From contig CBDHCD010000003.1 in assembly GCA_965260995.1 (NCBI GenBank), forward strand, positions 186,001 to 250,000: a DNA stretch of 64,000 bases, read 5' to 3'. This DNA is from JBBROS01 sp965260995. GTDB taxonomy: Bacteria > Pseudomonadota > Alphaproteobacteria > Acetobacterales > Acetobacteraceae. Position 1 is the stretch's first letter; each line of letters begins with the position of its first letter. The notes beneath the pieces were generated by a model. The model was not told the origin of the DNA, made no database searches, and was given only the letters and a program-made list of their open reading frames with translations. A program made the position numbers and the translations under genes. Below are positions 1 to 9,757 of this stretch, in pieces.

Positions 1-347
1 AGCGTCGTCCCGCCCCGGCCGCGCCGGCCGCTCCGTCCCCGCCGCGCCCGGCAGGCTGTTGGCCGTGTTCGGCGTCGATGCGCTCGACACCCCAGCTGGC
101 AGGACCTGCGTCGTCGTCAGCGTCTCCTGCGCCGACGCCGGTCCCGCCGCGAGCAGCGCCGCGGCCGCACGAGCATCCTCATGCCAGGTCGTCCTCGTCT
201 CGAAGCCGCCGCCCGACGCGCCGGCCGCGGGATCTCGCCGTCGCGCCCGCCCCAGCGGCCCGCGCCGCCCGATAACCACTTGCTAATCCCGGCCCGTCAA
301 TATCGCCCCGTCCGGACCGGCGCCCACAAAGCCGCGCCCCGCGGCGA
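1..347. other. no gene recognised at left edge
   Basis: This stretch is GC-rich and contains only short open frames rich in Ala, Pro, Arg and Ser, the usual by-product of high GC. None shows a recognisable domain, a convincing ribosome binding site or codon use like the neighbours. The start of a gene lying further left cannot be excluded. Nothing else was seen here. Confidence 0.5.
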
Positions 348-377
348 TTGACGCAACTCTCGCGCCCTCCCTACTCT
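348..377 (+). promoter_or_regulatory. putative sigma-70 promoter of the uracil catabolism cluster
   Basis: TTGACG at 348-353 is followed after 18 nt by TACTCT at 372-377, about 26 nt before the ATG of the first gene. The -35 match is good and the -10 match is fair, so this is a sequence-based guess only. Confidence 0.4.
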
Positions 378-403
378 GTGCGCCGCAGCATCGAAGGTCC
401 CTC

Positions 404-1673
<1,270 letters not shown>

Positions 1674-1681
<8 letters not shown>

Positions 1682-3005
1682 CGCCGCGCCCCACCGACCC
1701 ATCTCGAACCCGATCCCGAAACCCGCCCGAGGACCGATCTCGGGACCGGCCCCAGGGCCGCCTCCGGAGTCGGCCCCGGGACCTGCCGCCGAGCTGGCCT
1801 GGCTCCAGAGCGCCGCCGCCGTGCGCGAGCGCGCCCACGCCATGCTCGCCATCGCCGAAGCGGGTGGCCTGGCGCACCTCGCCGTGGACCCGGCCCGCCT
1901 GCCAGCCGCCGCCGACTGCACCGCCGCCACCATCCGCCGCAACTACCCGGCCCTCGCCATCCCCCACCACGCCCGCTGGCGGCACTTCGCCGCCGGCGGC
2001 ATCGACCGCTGGTCCGCCCTCCGCGCCGCCCTCGGCCCGCTCGACGCCGCCGAGATCGCCCGCACTCGCGCCGACCTCTGCGTGGTCAGCGTCCTGCTCG
2101 ACGCCGGGGCCGGCCCCGCCTGGCGCTACCGCGAGCCCGCCACCGGCCAGGAGATCGCCCGCTCCGAGGGCCTGGCCGTTGCCAGCCTGCACGCCTTCCG
2201 CGCCGGCCTCTTTTCCACCGACGGCGCGCCCCGGGCCGACGCCCCCGGCCTCGCCCGCCTCGGCCCCGCCGCCCTGGCCCGCGCCTTCCAGGTCTCCGAC
2301 GCCAATCCCCTCGCCGGCCTCGAAGGCCGGGCCGCGCTGCTGAACCGCCTCGGCCACGCCCTCGCCGCCCGCCCCGACCTGTTCGGCCCCGGCCACCTGC
2401 CCGCCCGCCCCGGCCACCTGTTCGACGCCCTCGCCGAGCCGGGCGCCCAGCCGGGTGCCGAGCCGGGCACCAAGCCGCGCACGGTCGAGGCCGCCGCCAT
2501 CCTCGGTGCCCTGCTCGACGGCCTCGGCCCCATCTGGCCCGTCCGCGGCGGCCGCGCCCTCGGCGACGTCTGGCCCCACCCCGCCGCCCCCGGCAACGGC
2601 CTGGTCCCGTTCCACAAGCTGTCGCAGTGGCTGGCCTACTCGCTGATCGAGGTGTTCGAGGACGCCGGCGTCCCCGTCACCGGCATCGACGCCCTGACCG
2701 GCCTGCCCGAGTATCGCAACGGCGGCCTGCTGCTCGACCTCGGCGTCCTCCGCCTGCGAGACCCGGCCCTCGCCGCCGCCCCGCTCCCCGTCGGCCACGA
2801 GGCCGTCGTCGAGTGGCGCGCGCTCACCGTCGCCCTGCTCGACCGCCTCGCCCCCCTGGTCCGCGACCGCCTCGGCCGCCCCGACCTGCCCCTCTCCCGC
2901 CTGCTGGAAGGCGGCACCTGGGCCGCCGGCCGCGCCGTCGCCGCCGAGCGCCGCCCTGGTGGCGGCCCGCCCCTCCAGGTCATCAGCGACGGGACCGTCT
3001 TTTGA
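1674..3005 (+). CDS. DUF1688 / URC4-like uracil catabolism protein
   Basis: The 443-residue product belongs to the DUF1688 family, whose yeast member URC4 is needed for uracil as a nitrogen source; the reaction is not defined from sequence. Recognisable conserved stretches are FHKLSQWLAYSL (about 316-327) and GLPEYRNGGLLLDLGVL (about 343-359). The start overlaps the upstream gene by 8 nt and the stop overlaps the upp start, so the three genes are probably translationally coupled. The first 35 residues are a Pro/Gly/Ala-rich repeat, and another short repeat (GAQPGAEPGTKP) sits near residue 260; both look like simple-sequence insertions rather than family features. Confidence 0.85.
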
Positions 3006-3721
3006 GCCAGCCGCCCCCCATCCGGCCAGACCACCCAGCAGACTACCCAGCAGCCCACCCAGCAGACCACCCGCCAGGCCACCCGCAAAACGCCCCCCAC
3101 GTCACCGTGCTCAACCACCCCCTCGTGCAGCACAAGCTCACCCTGCTGCGCAAGCAAGGCACCCCCACCGCCGACTTCCGCCAGATCGCCCGCGAGATCA
3201 GCCTGCTGATCGCCTACGAGGTCACCCGCGACCTGCCCATCGAGCAGGTCGCCATCGACACCCCGCTCGAACCCATGCAGGCCCCCTACCTGTCCGGCAA
3301 AAAGCTCTGCTTCGTCCCCATTCTGCGCGCCGGCACCGGCATCCTCGACGGCATGCTGGACCTGATCCCCTCCGCCCGCGTCGGCCACATCGGCCTCTAC
3401 CGCGACCCCGAAACCCTGGTCCCCGTCGAGTACTACCTCAAGCTGCCCGAGGACCTGCCCGAGCGCCTGGTCGTCCTCGTCGATCCCATGCTCGCCACCG
3501 GCCACTCCGCCGCCGCCGCCCTGACCCGCCTGCGCCAGGCCGGCGCGGCCCAGCTCCGCTTCGTCTGCCTCGTCGCCGCCCCCGAGGGCATCGCCGTGCT
3601 CCGCCAGGAGCACCCCGACGTCCCCGTCTTCACCGCCGCCATCGACCGCGAGCTCGACGCCCACGGCTACATCCGCCCCGGCCTCGGCGACGCCGGCGAC
3701 CGCCTCTACGGCACCAAGTAG
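3002..3721 (+). CDS. upp: uracil phosphoribosyltransferase
   Basis: This enzyme makes UMP from uracil and PRPP in the cytoplasm. The core motifs are clear: FVPILRAG, the PRPP-binding loop VLVDPMLATGHSA (about 158-170) and the C-terminal IDRELDAHGYIRPGLGDAGD segment. The start given is TTG at 3002, in a TTGA overlap with the stop of the DUF1688 gene. It yields 239 residues with a repetitive His/Pro-rich leader. GTG at 3107 would give 204 residues, close to the usual 208, but has no visible ribosome binding site. Position as the third gene of the URC-type cluster suggests that UMP or uracil ribotide is the substrate for the two preceding proteins. Confidence 0.9.
   Translation: MSQPPPIRPDHPADYPAAHPADHPPGHPQNAPHVTVLNHPLVQHKLTLLRKQGTPTADFRQIAREISLLIAYEVTRDLPIEQVAIDTPLEPMQAPYLSGKKLCFVPILRAGTGILDGMLDLIPSARVGHIGLYRDPETLVPVEYYLKLPEDLPERLVVLVDPMLATGHSAAAALTRLRQAGAAQLRFVCLVAAPEGIAVLRQEHPDVPVFTAAIDRELDAHGYIRPGLGDAGDRLYGTK
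3034..3081 (+). repeat. 12-bp tandem repeat in the upp leader
   Basis: Four consecutive 12-bp units of the form CCCAGCAGACNA lie just after the TTG start of upp; the fourth has diverged. In the upp frame they encode repeated Pro-Ala/Gly-x-x-His motifs. The repeat either lengthens the N terminus of Upp or forms an untranslated spacer if GTG 3107 is the true start. Confidence 0.7.
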
Positions 3722-3858
3722 CCGCCCCCGCCCCGTCCTCCCCGCCCCATCTCGTCCCCGCCCGTCGCCCTCCCCCGGTCCCGCGGCCGGCGATTTCGGT
3801 GCAGACACGAACCACGTTATCCGACACAGTGGACGAAATGACTCGGGAGGAGATCGTT

Positions 3859-4881
3859 ATGAACCTGAAATCAGCCCTGCGGGCCACGGCCCTGGCCGCC
3901 CTCATCGCCACCGCCCCCGCCACCGTCCCCATCGTCGCCGCCCTGACCGCCACCCCGGCCTCGGCCGCCACCTGGCGCGGCTGGAACATCCACCCCGAAG
4001 GCTACCCCAACACGGTCGCCCTGGCCGAGTTCGCCAAGCAGGTCACCGCCGGCACCGCCGGCCGCGTCACCGCCCAGGTCTACAACAACGGCGTCCTCGG
4101 CGACCAGCCCGACGCCATCGACCAGGTCCGCAACGGCGCCCTCGCCTTCGCCAACTTCAACCTCGGCCCGATGGGCGAGTTCGTCCCCTCCGTCAACGTC
4201 CTCTCGCTGCCGTTCCTGTTCACCGGCGTCGACCAGATGCACGCCGTCATGGACGGCCCCATCGGCCGCCGCTTCTCCGACGACCTCGCCGGCCAGGGCA
4301 TCGTCGCCCTCGCCTGGTACGACGCCGGCGCCCGCAGCTTCTACGACACCAAGCGCCCGATCCAGACCCCGGCCGACCTCGACGGCATGAAGGTCCGCGT
4401 CATGAACAACCAGCTCTACGTCGACATGGTCCGCGACATGGGCGGCAACGCCACCCCCATGGCCTACGGCGAGGTGTTCCAGTCGCTGAAGACCGGCGTC
4501 ATCGACGGCGCCGAGAACAACTTCCCCTCCTTCGAAAGCTCCAACCATTACGAGGTCGCCAAGTACTACTCCCTGACCGAGCACCTCATCCTGCCGGAAT
4601 GCGTCTGCGTCTCGAAAACGAGCTGGGACGCCCTGTCGCCCAAGGACCAGGACATCGTCCGCCAGGCCGCCGTCGCCTCCGCCAAGCTCCAGCGCGACCT
4701 CTGGGCCAAGCGCGAGACCGAGAGCCGCGCGAAAGTGGAGGCCGCCGGCGTCAAGGTCAACGAGATCAAGGACAAGGCCGCCTTCCAAGACAAGATGAAG
4801 CCCGTCTACGACGCCTTCCTCGCCAAGAACCCGGCCCTCAAGTCCGTCGTCGCCGACATCCAGGCGACCCAGGCGAATTAA
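3859..4881 (+). CDS. TRAP transporter substrate-binding protein (DctP family)
   Basis: The 340-residue protein is the periplasmic receptor of a tripartite ATP-independent transporter. A signal peptide ends at about residue 36 (ASA|A). DctP-family features include the ADLDGMKVRVMNN segment, whose Arg usually binds the substrate carboxylate, and the GVIDGAENNF motif that follows. A strong GGGAGGAG ribosome binding site 6-8 nt upstream fixes the ATG. The DctQ and DctM genes follow at once. The substrate is an organic acid by family precedent, but which one cannot be read here. It lies 137 nt after upp, so a link to pyrimidine catabolism is possible but unproven. Confidence 0.92.
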   Translation: MNLKSALRATALAALIATAPATVPIVAALTATPASAATWRGWNIHPEGYPNTVALAEFAKQVTAGTAGRVTAQVYNNGVLGDQPDAIDQVRNGALAFANFNLGPMGEFVPSVNVLSLPFLFTGVDQMHAVMDGPIGRRFSDDLAGQGIVALAWYDAGARSFYDTKRPIQTPADLDGMKVRVMNNQLYVDMVRDMGGNATPMAYGEVFQSLKTGVIDGAENNFPSFESSNHYEVAKYYSLTEHLILPECVCVSKTSWDALSPKDQDIVRQAAVASAKLQRDLWAKRETESRAKVEAAGVKVNEIKDKAAFQDKMKPVYDAFLAKNPALKSVVADIQATQAN

Positions 4882-4892
4882 AGGCGAGCCGA

Positions 4893-5444
4893 ATGCGCCT
4901 GCCGCCCTCGCCGCCGCCCCCCGGATCGGGCGGCGGTCCCGCCCCCGTCCCGGCCTGGCTCGCCGGGACGGCCGCAGCCCTCGACCGCCTCGCCGCCCTG
5001 TGCATGCTCCTGGCCGGCGTCATGATGGTCACCCTGATCGCCATCTTCGGCTGGCTCGTGTTCGGCCGCTACGTCCTCAACGACACCCCCACCTGGGTCG
5101 AGCAGGCCGCCCTCGTCCTCGTCGTCTGGATCACCTTCCTCGGCGCGGGCGTCGGCGTCTGGCGCAACACCCACCTGTCCATCGAGTTCCTCCGCGACCT
5201 GGCCCCGCCCGGCCTCCGCCGCCTGCTCGGCGCCGTGGCCGACGCCCTGCTCGTGGCCTTCGGCGTCGTCATGGCCTGGCACGGCACGGCCCTGGCGCTC
5301 GGCACCGCCCGGCGCCTGATCCCGATGCTCGGCATCGCCGAGAGCTGGCGCGCCGCCCCGCTCGCGGTCTGCGGCGTCCTCGTCGCCCTGTTCGCGCTGG
5401 CCCGGCTGACCCTCCGCCTCGCCGCGCCCGGCCACCCGGCCTGA
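4893..5444 (+). CDS. TRAP transporter small permease (DctQ family)
   Basis: This 183-residue inner-membrane protein has about four hydrophobic segments (roughly 34-57, 70-90, 112-133 and 150-172) and the conserved NDTPTWVEQAAL region of DctQ proteins between the first two. It starts 11 nt after the dctP stop and is followed by the large permease gene. The N terminus is Pro/Gly-rich, as is common for spacer sequence in this genome. It pairs with DctM to form the Na+- or H+-driven permease. Confidence 0.9.
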   Translation: MRLPPSPPPPGSGGGPAPVPAWLAGTAAALDRLAALCMLLAGVMMVTLIAIFGWLVFGRYVLNDTPTWVEQAALVLVVWITFLGAGVGVWRNTHLSIEFLRDLAPPGLRRLLGAVADALLVAFGVVMAWHGTALALGTARRLIPMLGIAESWRAAPLAVCGVLVALFALARLTLRLAAPGHPA

Positions 5445-5633
5445 TGCCTCACCCGACCGAACGGGATCGCCTGCCGGACATGAACGCCCGCCCGAACAGC
5501 CTCAGGCGTGGCCCGCGCCCCTGCCAGCACCGCCGGCGCCCCGGCGCGTCCCCCGCTCGCGGCTCACCCGCCCACCGCAGGCCCCCCCAGGCCCCGATCG
5601 TCCACGCCCCAACCCCTCGGGCGGTGCCCTAGC

Positions 5634-6920
5634 ATGGGCCTCTTCCTGCTGTTCGGCACCTTCTTCGCCACCATGGCCGCCGGCGTGCCGGTCGCCTTCG
5701 CCCTCGGCATCGCCACCGTCGCCGGCTTCCTCTACGAGGGCCTGCCCCTGTTCGTCGCCTTCCAGCGCGTGCTCTCCGGCGTGTCCGTCTTCTCCCTGCT
5801 CGCCATCCCGTTCTTCATCTTCGCCGGCGACCTCATGATGCAGGGCGGCATCGCCGCCCGCCTCGTCCGCCTCGCCGCCGCCGCCGTCGGCTCCGTCCGC
5901 GGCGGCCTCGGCCTCGTCAACGTCTCCGCCTCCATGCTGTTCGGCGGCATCTCCGGCTCCGCCGTCGCCGACGTCTCCGCCCTCGGCTCCATCCTGATGC
6001 CGGTGATGCGCGAGAAGGGCTACGACGCCGACTACGCCGTCAACGTCACCGTCACCGCCTCCATCGCCGGCATCGTCATCCCGCCGTCGCACAACATGAT
6101 CCTCTACTCGGTCGCCGCCGGCGGCGGCGTCTCGGTCAGCAAGCTGTTCATCGCCGGCGTCGTGCCCGGCGTCCTGATGTGCCTCTGCCTCGCCGTCGCC
6201 GCCTACCTGGTCGCCGTCCGCCGCGGCTACGGCGCCGAGCCTTTCCCCGGCTGGGGCGCGCTCGGCCGCAGCTTCGTCGTCGCCGTCCCCGGCCTGCTCA
6301 CCGCCGTCATCATCGTCGGCGGCGTCCTCTCCGGCGTCATGACCGTCACCGAATCCGGGGCCTTCGGCGCCATCTACGCCTTCGTCGTCACCCTCCTCGT
6401 CTACCGAGAGCTGACCTGGGACGGCTTCAAGGCCGCCGTGCTCGGCGCGGTCAAGACCACGGCGCTCGTCATGATCCTGGTCGCCACCGCGTCCGCCTTC
6501 GCCTACCTCCTCGCCCTCTACCGCGTGCCGGAGGCGCTGGCCGGCTCGCTCACCGCCATCTCGGGCAACCCCGTCGTCATCCTGCTGATCCTCAACCTGA
6601 TCCTGCTCGCCCTCGGCATGATCATGGACATGGCCGCCCTGATCCTGATCTGCACGCCGATCTTCCTGCCCGTCGTGCGCGACATCGGCATGGACCCGGT
6701 CCAGTTCGGCATCGTCATGATGATGAACCTCGGCCTCGGCCTCACCACGCCCCCCGTCGGCGCCTGCCTGTTCGTCGGCTGCGCCATCGGCGGCGTCCGC
6801 CTGGAGCACGCCGTCCGCACCATCTGGCCCTTCTACCTCGCCATCCTCGTCGCCCTGACGCTGACCACCTACCTGCCCCCCCTCTCCCTCGCCCTCCCGG
6901 CCCTCGTCGGCGGCCCCTGA
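5634..6920 (+). CDS. TRAP transporter large permease (DctM family)
   Basis: This 428-residue protein has about 12 membrane segments and is the transport subunit of the TRAP system. DctM hallmarks include the FGGISGSAVADVSALGSI stretch, the IVIPPSHNMI motif and the C-terminal LGLTTPPVGACLFVG motif. The ATG at 5634 gives the normal family start (MGLFLLFGTFF). The 189-nt gap from dctQ is larger than usual for this gene pair. The frame stays open upstream into the gap, but that part is low-complexity and not family-like. Confidence 0.93.
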   Translation: MGLFLLFGTFFATMAAGVPVAFALGIATVAGFLYEGLPLFVAFQRVLSGVSVFSLLAIPFFIFAGDLMMQGGIAARLVRLAAAAVGSVRGGLGLVNVSASMLFGGISGSAVADVSALGSILMPVMREKGYDADYAVNVTVTASIAGIVIPPSHNMILYSVAAGGGVSVSKLFIAGVVPGVLMCLCLAVAAYLVAVRRGYGAEPFPGWGALGRSFVVAVPGLLTAVIIVGGVLSGVMTVTESGAFGAIYAFVVTLLVYRELTWDGFKAAVLGAVKTTALVMILVATASAFAYLLALYRVPEALAGSLTAISGNPVVILLILNLILLALGMIMDMAALILICTPIFLPVVRDIGMDPVQFGIVMMMNLGLGLTTPPVGACLFVGCAIGGVRLEHAVRTIWPFYLAILVALTLTTYLPPLSLALPALVGGP

Positions 6921-7033
6921 CCCGGCCCGCGTCCCGCCCCGCCCCGGCCCGGGCGTCAGCCCACGCCCCGCGGGCGATGTCCCGAGGTGCCGATCAGGCA
7001 GCAATGCGACGCCCCTCGGAACGGACCGCGGCG

Positions 7034-7495
7034 TCAGCCGTTCAGGCTCGTCGGGCGCAGGCCCCCCGGGGAAAGCCGGAACAACGCCCTGACCCCGTTC
7101 AGGAAGGTGCCGTAGGGACGGCCCAGCGCCAGCATCATCGCGCTGGCCCCGAGCACCCCCAGCAGCAGCCCTCGCCCCGACGCGCCGCTGACCGCGATGA
7201 TCGCCGCGTAGATCGGTGCCTGGAAGCTCACCAGCGCCAGGCTGTCCCAGAGCAGTTGCGAGAGCCGGCCTGGCCCGGCGCGCCGCAGCACCCAGTCGCG
7301 CCAGACGCCGTACGGCCGGCCGACGGGAACCATCAGGGCCGCGCCGAGCAGCCGGGCGTGCAGCACCTGCTCCCAGGCCATGCCCGCGACGAACCGCTCG
7401 TTGATGATCCCCGTCGCGGTGAAGAACAGGATGAGCGCCGTGGTGTCGGCGACGAAGGCGCGGCGACGCGCAAGGGCCTGCGAAGGATCGGGCAT
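7034..7495 (-). CDS. alaE: L-alanine exporter AlaE family protein
   Basis: The 153-residue protein is predicted to be an inner-membrane alanine exporter with about four hydrophobic segments. It matches AlaE by the N-terminal VADT motif, GMAWEQ...ARL, GRPYGVWRDWVLR and SFQAPIYAAI, all in the family order and at the family length (about 150). It is the only minus-strand gene in the first 12 kb and stands alone, so no operon partner helps to confirm the substrate. Confidence 0.87.
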   Translation of the reverse strand: MPDPSQALARRRAFVADTTALILFFTATGIINERFVAGMAWEQVLHARLLGAALMVPVGRPYGVWRDWVLRRAGPGRLSQLLWDSLALVSFQAPIYAAIIAVSGASGRGLLLGVLGASAMMLALGRPYGTFLNGVRALFRLSPGGLRPTSLNG

Positions 7496-7719
7496 GTCGG
7501 ACGCCTTTCAACGCCATTGGACGCCCGAACCGCCGCCCCCGCCAGCGAAAACCCCGGCCGGGGCCGCCTCGTCCACACGCCACGCGTTCACATCCCGCGT
7601 CGGCGCCAACGGCCCTTCGCCACCCGCGCGCCCCGACCCCCGACACCCCGACCCCGACACCCCGCCTCCTGTTATCCCGTCCTTGACACCGCCCACCCGC
7701 AAATGTTCCCTTTCCGTTC

Positions 7720-8511
7720 ATGTCTCCCCAGCCTTCCCCCGCCGGCACCGACACCGACACCAACTCCACCCCCGGTCCCATCCCCGGCGGGGACCACGAC
7801 CACCACCGCCGCGTCCTCCGCGAGCTGATCGACATCGGCCTCGACCTCGCCCGCCTGATCCAGGCCCAAGCCCACGCTCAACCCCCCGCCGAACCCGGCC
7901 CAGAGCCCACGTCCGCGCCCGCGCTCCCCGCGCCGCCACCGCCCGACCACGCCGCCGCCTTCGACCGCGTCGCCCGCGCCGTCCGCCGCAGCATCCTGCT
8001 CGCCCGCGCCCTCGACGACCCCCCGCGCCCTCGCGCCGCCGCCAACGACGACCTCCCCGGCCCCGCCCGCACCGCCGCCCGCAAGCGCATCATCCGCGAT
8101 GTCGAGGACGCCATCCACCGCGAGGCCGCCGGCGTCCCCGGCTCTCCCGTCCACGCCGCCGCCCGCGCCGCCGCCCTGCACCGCGAGCTGCACGACCGCC
8201 TGGACGCTCCCGACCTCGACGACGACATCCGCGCCCGCCCGGTCGCCGCCATCGTCGCCGACCTCTGCCGTGACCTCGGCCTCGCCGCCCTGCCCGGCCA
8301 CAATCCCTGGAAGCGCCGCACCCCCGCCGCCGCCGCCGCCCTCGCCGCCCGCGCCGCCGCCCCCGCCCACGCCCACGCCCCCGTCAGTCCCTCCCAAGTC
8401 GACACCCGGGCCGACCCCCAGGCCGGCCCCGCCGCCGCGTGCCCCGCCTCACCCTACCCCTCCCCCAGCCCGACCCCCTGGCTCCCCCCGGCTCGCGCCC
8501 GCGGCAAATGA
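7720..8511 (+). CDS. hypothetical protein, Ala/Arg/Pro-rich
   Basis: I do not recognise this 263-residue protein. The first 40 residues and the last 60 are Pro/Ala-rich and probably disordered. The middle (about 75-205) looks like a folded helical region, with repeated RVARAVRRSILLARAL, RKRIIRDVEDAI and RARPVAAIVADLCRDLGL segments. No signal peptide, membrane segment or metal motif is visible. The final residues ARGK and the stop codon are encoded by the first unit of a 23-bp tandem repeat that continues downstream, so the C terminus may be of recent repeat origin. Codon use is the same C-ending type as its neighbours, which supports real coding. Confidence 0.65.
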   Translation: MSPQPSPAGTDTDTNSTPGPIPGGDHDHHRRVLRELIDIGLDLARLIQAQAHAQPPAEPGPEPTSAPALPAPPPPDHAAAFDRVARAVRRSILLARALDDPPRPRAAANDDLPGPARTAARKRIIRDVEDAIHREAAGVPGSPVHAAARAAALHRELHDRLDAPDLDDDIRARPVAAIVADLCRDLGLAALPGHNPWKRRTPAAAAALAARAAAPAHAHAPVSPSQVDTRADPQAGPAAACPASPYPSPSPTPWLPPARARGK

Positions 8512-8580
8512 CCCCCCGCGCCCGCGGCAAATGACCCCCCGCGCCCGCGGCAAGTGACCCCCCGCGCCCGCGGCAAGTAG
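8495..8580 (+). repeat. 23-bp tandem repeat carrying stop codons
   Basis: Three full units and one partial unit of GCGCCCGCGGCAARTGACCCCCC run head to tail (8495, 8518, 8541, 8564). Each full unit contains TGA; the partial last one has TAG. Because 23 is not a multiple of three, the same ARGK-stop peptide end recurs in all three forward frames. The first stop terminates the preceding gene. Confidence 0.9.
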
Positions 8581-8654
8581 CTCTCCCTCCGCGCGGACCC
8601 TTCCGCGCGCGCCATCCGGCACGCCGTTTGCTACGCTCCCGCCATGGCACCCCC

Positions 8655-9725
8655 ATGGTAGAACCCGGCGCGATCGAACTGGTCGCCGTCACCAAGCGGT
8701 ATGGCCCGGCCACCGCCGTCGACGCCATTTCCCTCAAGATCCCCGCCGGCGCTTACTGCTGCCTGCTCGGCCCGTCCGGCTGCGGCAAGACCACCACCTT
8801 GCGCGTCATCGCCGGCCACGAGCGCGCCACCGGGGGCGCCATCCGCGTCGGCCCCGATGACGTCACCCGTGAGCCGCCCGGCCGCCGCGGCGCCGCCATG
8901 ATGTTCCAGTCCTACGCCCTCTTTCCCCACCTCACCTGCCTCGACAACGTCGCTTTCAGCCTCAAGCTGCGCGGCGAACCCAAGGCCGCCCGCCGCGCCA
9001 AGGCCCGCGACTTCCTCGCCCGCGTCCACATGGACGCCTACGCCGACCGCCTTCCCGCCCAGTTGAGCGGCGGCCAGCAGCAGCGCGTCGCCCTGGCCCG
9101 CGCCCTCATCACCGGCCCCCGCGTCCTCCTGCTCGACGAGCCGCTCTCCGCCCTCGACCCCGAGCTGCGCATCCGCATGCGGGAGGAGCTGAAGCGCCTG
9201 CAGCGCGAGCTCGGCATCACCTTCGTCCACGTCACCCACAGCCGCGACGAGGCCATGGCCCTGTCCGACCTGGTCGTCCTGATGAACGAGGGCCGCATCG
9301 TCCAGGCCGCCCACCCCCGCGACGCCTTCGAGCGCCCGGCCAACGCCTTCGCCGCCCGCTTCATCGGCGGCCACAACGTCCTGCCCGCCGGCCGTGGCCT
9401 GGTCGCCGTCCGCGCCGACAAGTGCCGCCTCGGCCCCCCCGCCACCCAAGCCCCCGCCCAAGCCCCCGCCCCGGGCGGCGGCCCGAACGCCGCCGCGAAC
9501 GGCGGCGCGAACGGTGGCCCGAACGCCGGCCAGGTCGCGGGCCGCGTCGCCGCCGTCGAGTACCAGGGCGCGCTGGTCCGCGTCGCCCTCGACTGCGGCG
9601 GCCCCGAGGAAGCCGTCGCCCTCGTCCCCGACCACGAGTACCACCCGGCCCCCGTCGCCGTCGGCGACCCGGCCACCCTCGCCTGGTCCGCCGAGCACGC
9701 CCACCCGCTCGCCCCCGCCGCCTGA
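8655..9725 (+). CDS. ABC transporter ATP-binding protein (spermidine/putrescine type, PotA-like)
   Basis: This is the ATPase of an importer. It has Walker A GPSGCGKTT, Q-loop MFQSYALFPHL, signature LSGGQQQR, Walker B VLLLDEP and the switch histidine in HVTHSRDEA, followed by a C-terminal TOBE-like domain. ATG 8655 gives a family-like start; ATG 8628 would add nine residues. A short Asn/Gly/Ala repeat near residues 275-292 interrupts the TOBE region and looks like an expansion. Genes for the binding protein and two permeases follow on the same strand, forming a complete importer. The family suggests polyamine or a related cation; the exact substrate is not evident. Confidence 0.92.
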   Translation: MVEPGAIELVAVTKRYGPATAVDAISLKIPAGAYCCLLGPSGCGKTTTLRVIAGHERATGGAIRVGPDDVTREPPGRRGAAMMFQSYALFPHLTCLDNVAFSLKLRGEPKAARRAKARDFLARVHMDAYADRLPAQLSGGQQQRVALARALITGPRVLLLDEPLSALDPELRIRMREELKRLQRELGITFVHVTHSRDEAMALSDLVVLMNEGRIVQAAHPRDAFERPANAFAARFIGGHNVLPAGRGLVAVRADKCRLGPPATQAPAQAPAPGGGPNAAANGGANGGPNAGQVAGRVAAVEYQGALVRVALDCGGPEEAVALVPDHEYHPAPVAVGDPATLAWSAEHAHPLAPAA

Positions 9726-9757
9726 ACGCCCCCACCCCCCGAAGGAGGACACCCGCC

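Noticed and set aside
59..286. Two short plus-strand frames at the left edge
   Set aside because: They are overlapping, low-complexity Arg/Pro/Ala frames in GC-rich DNA with no ribosome binding site or domain.
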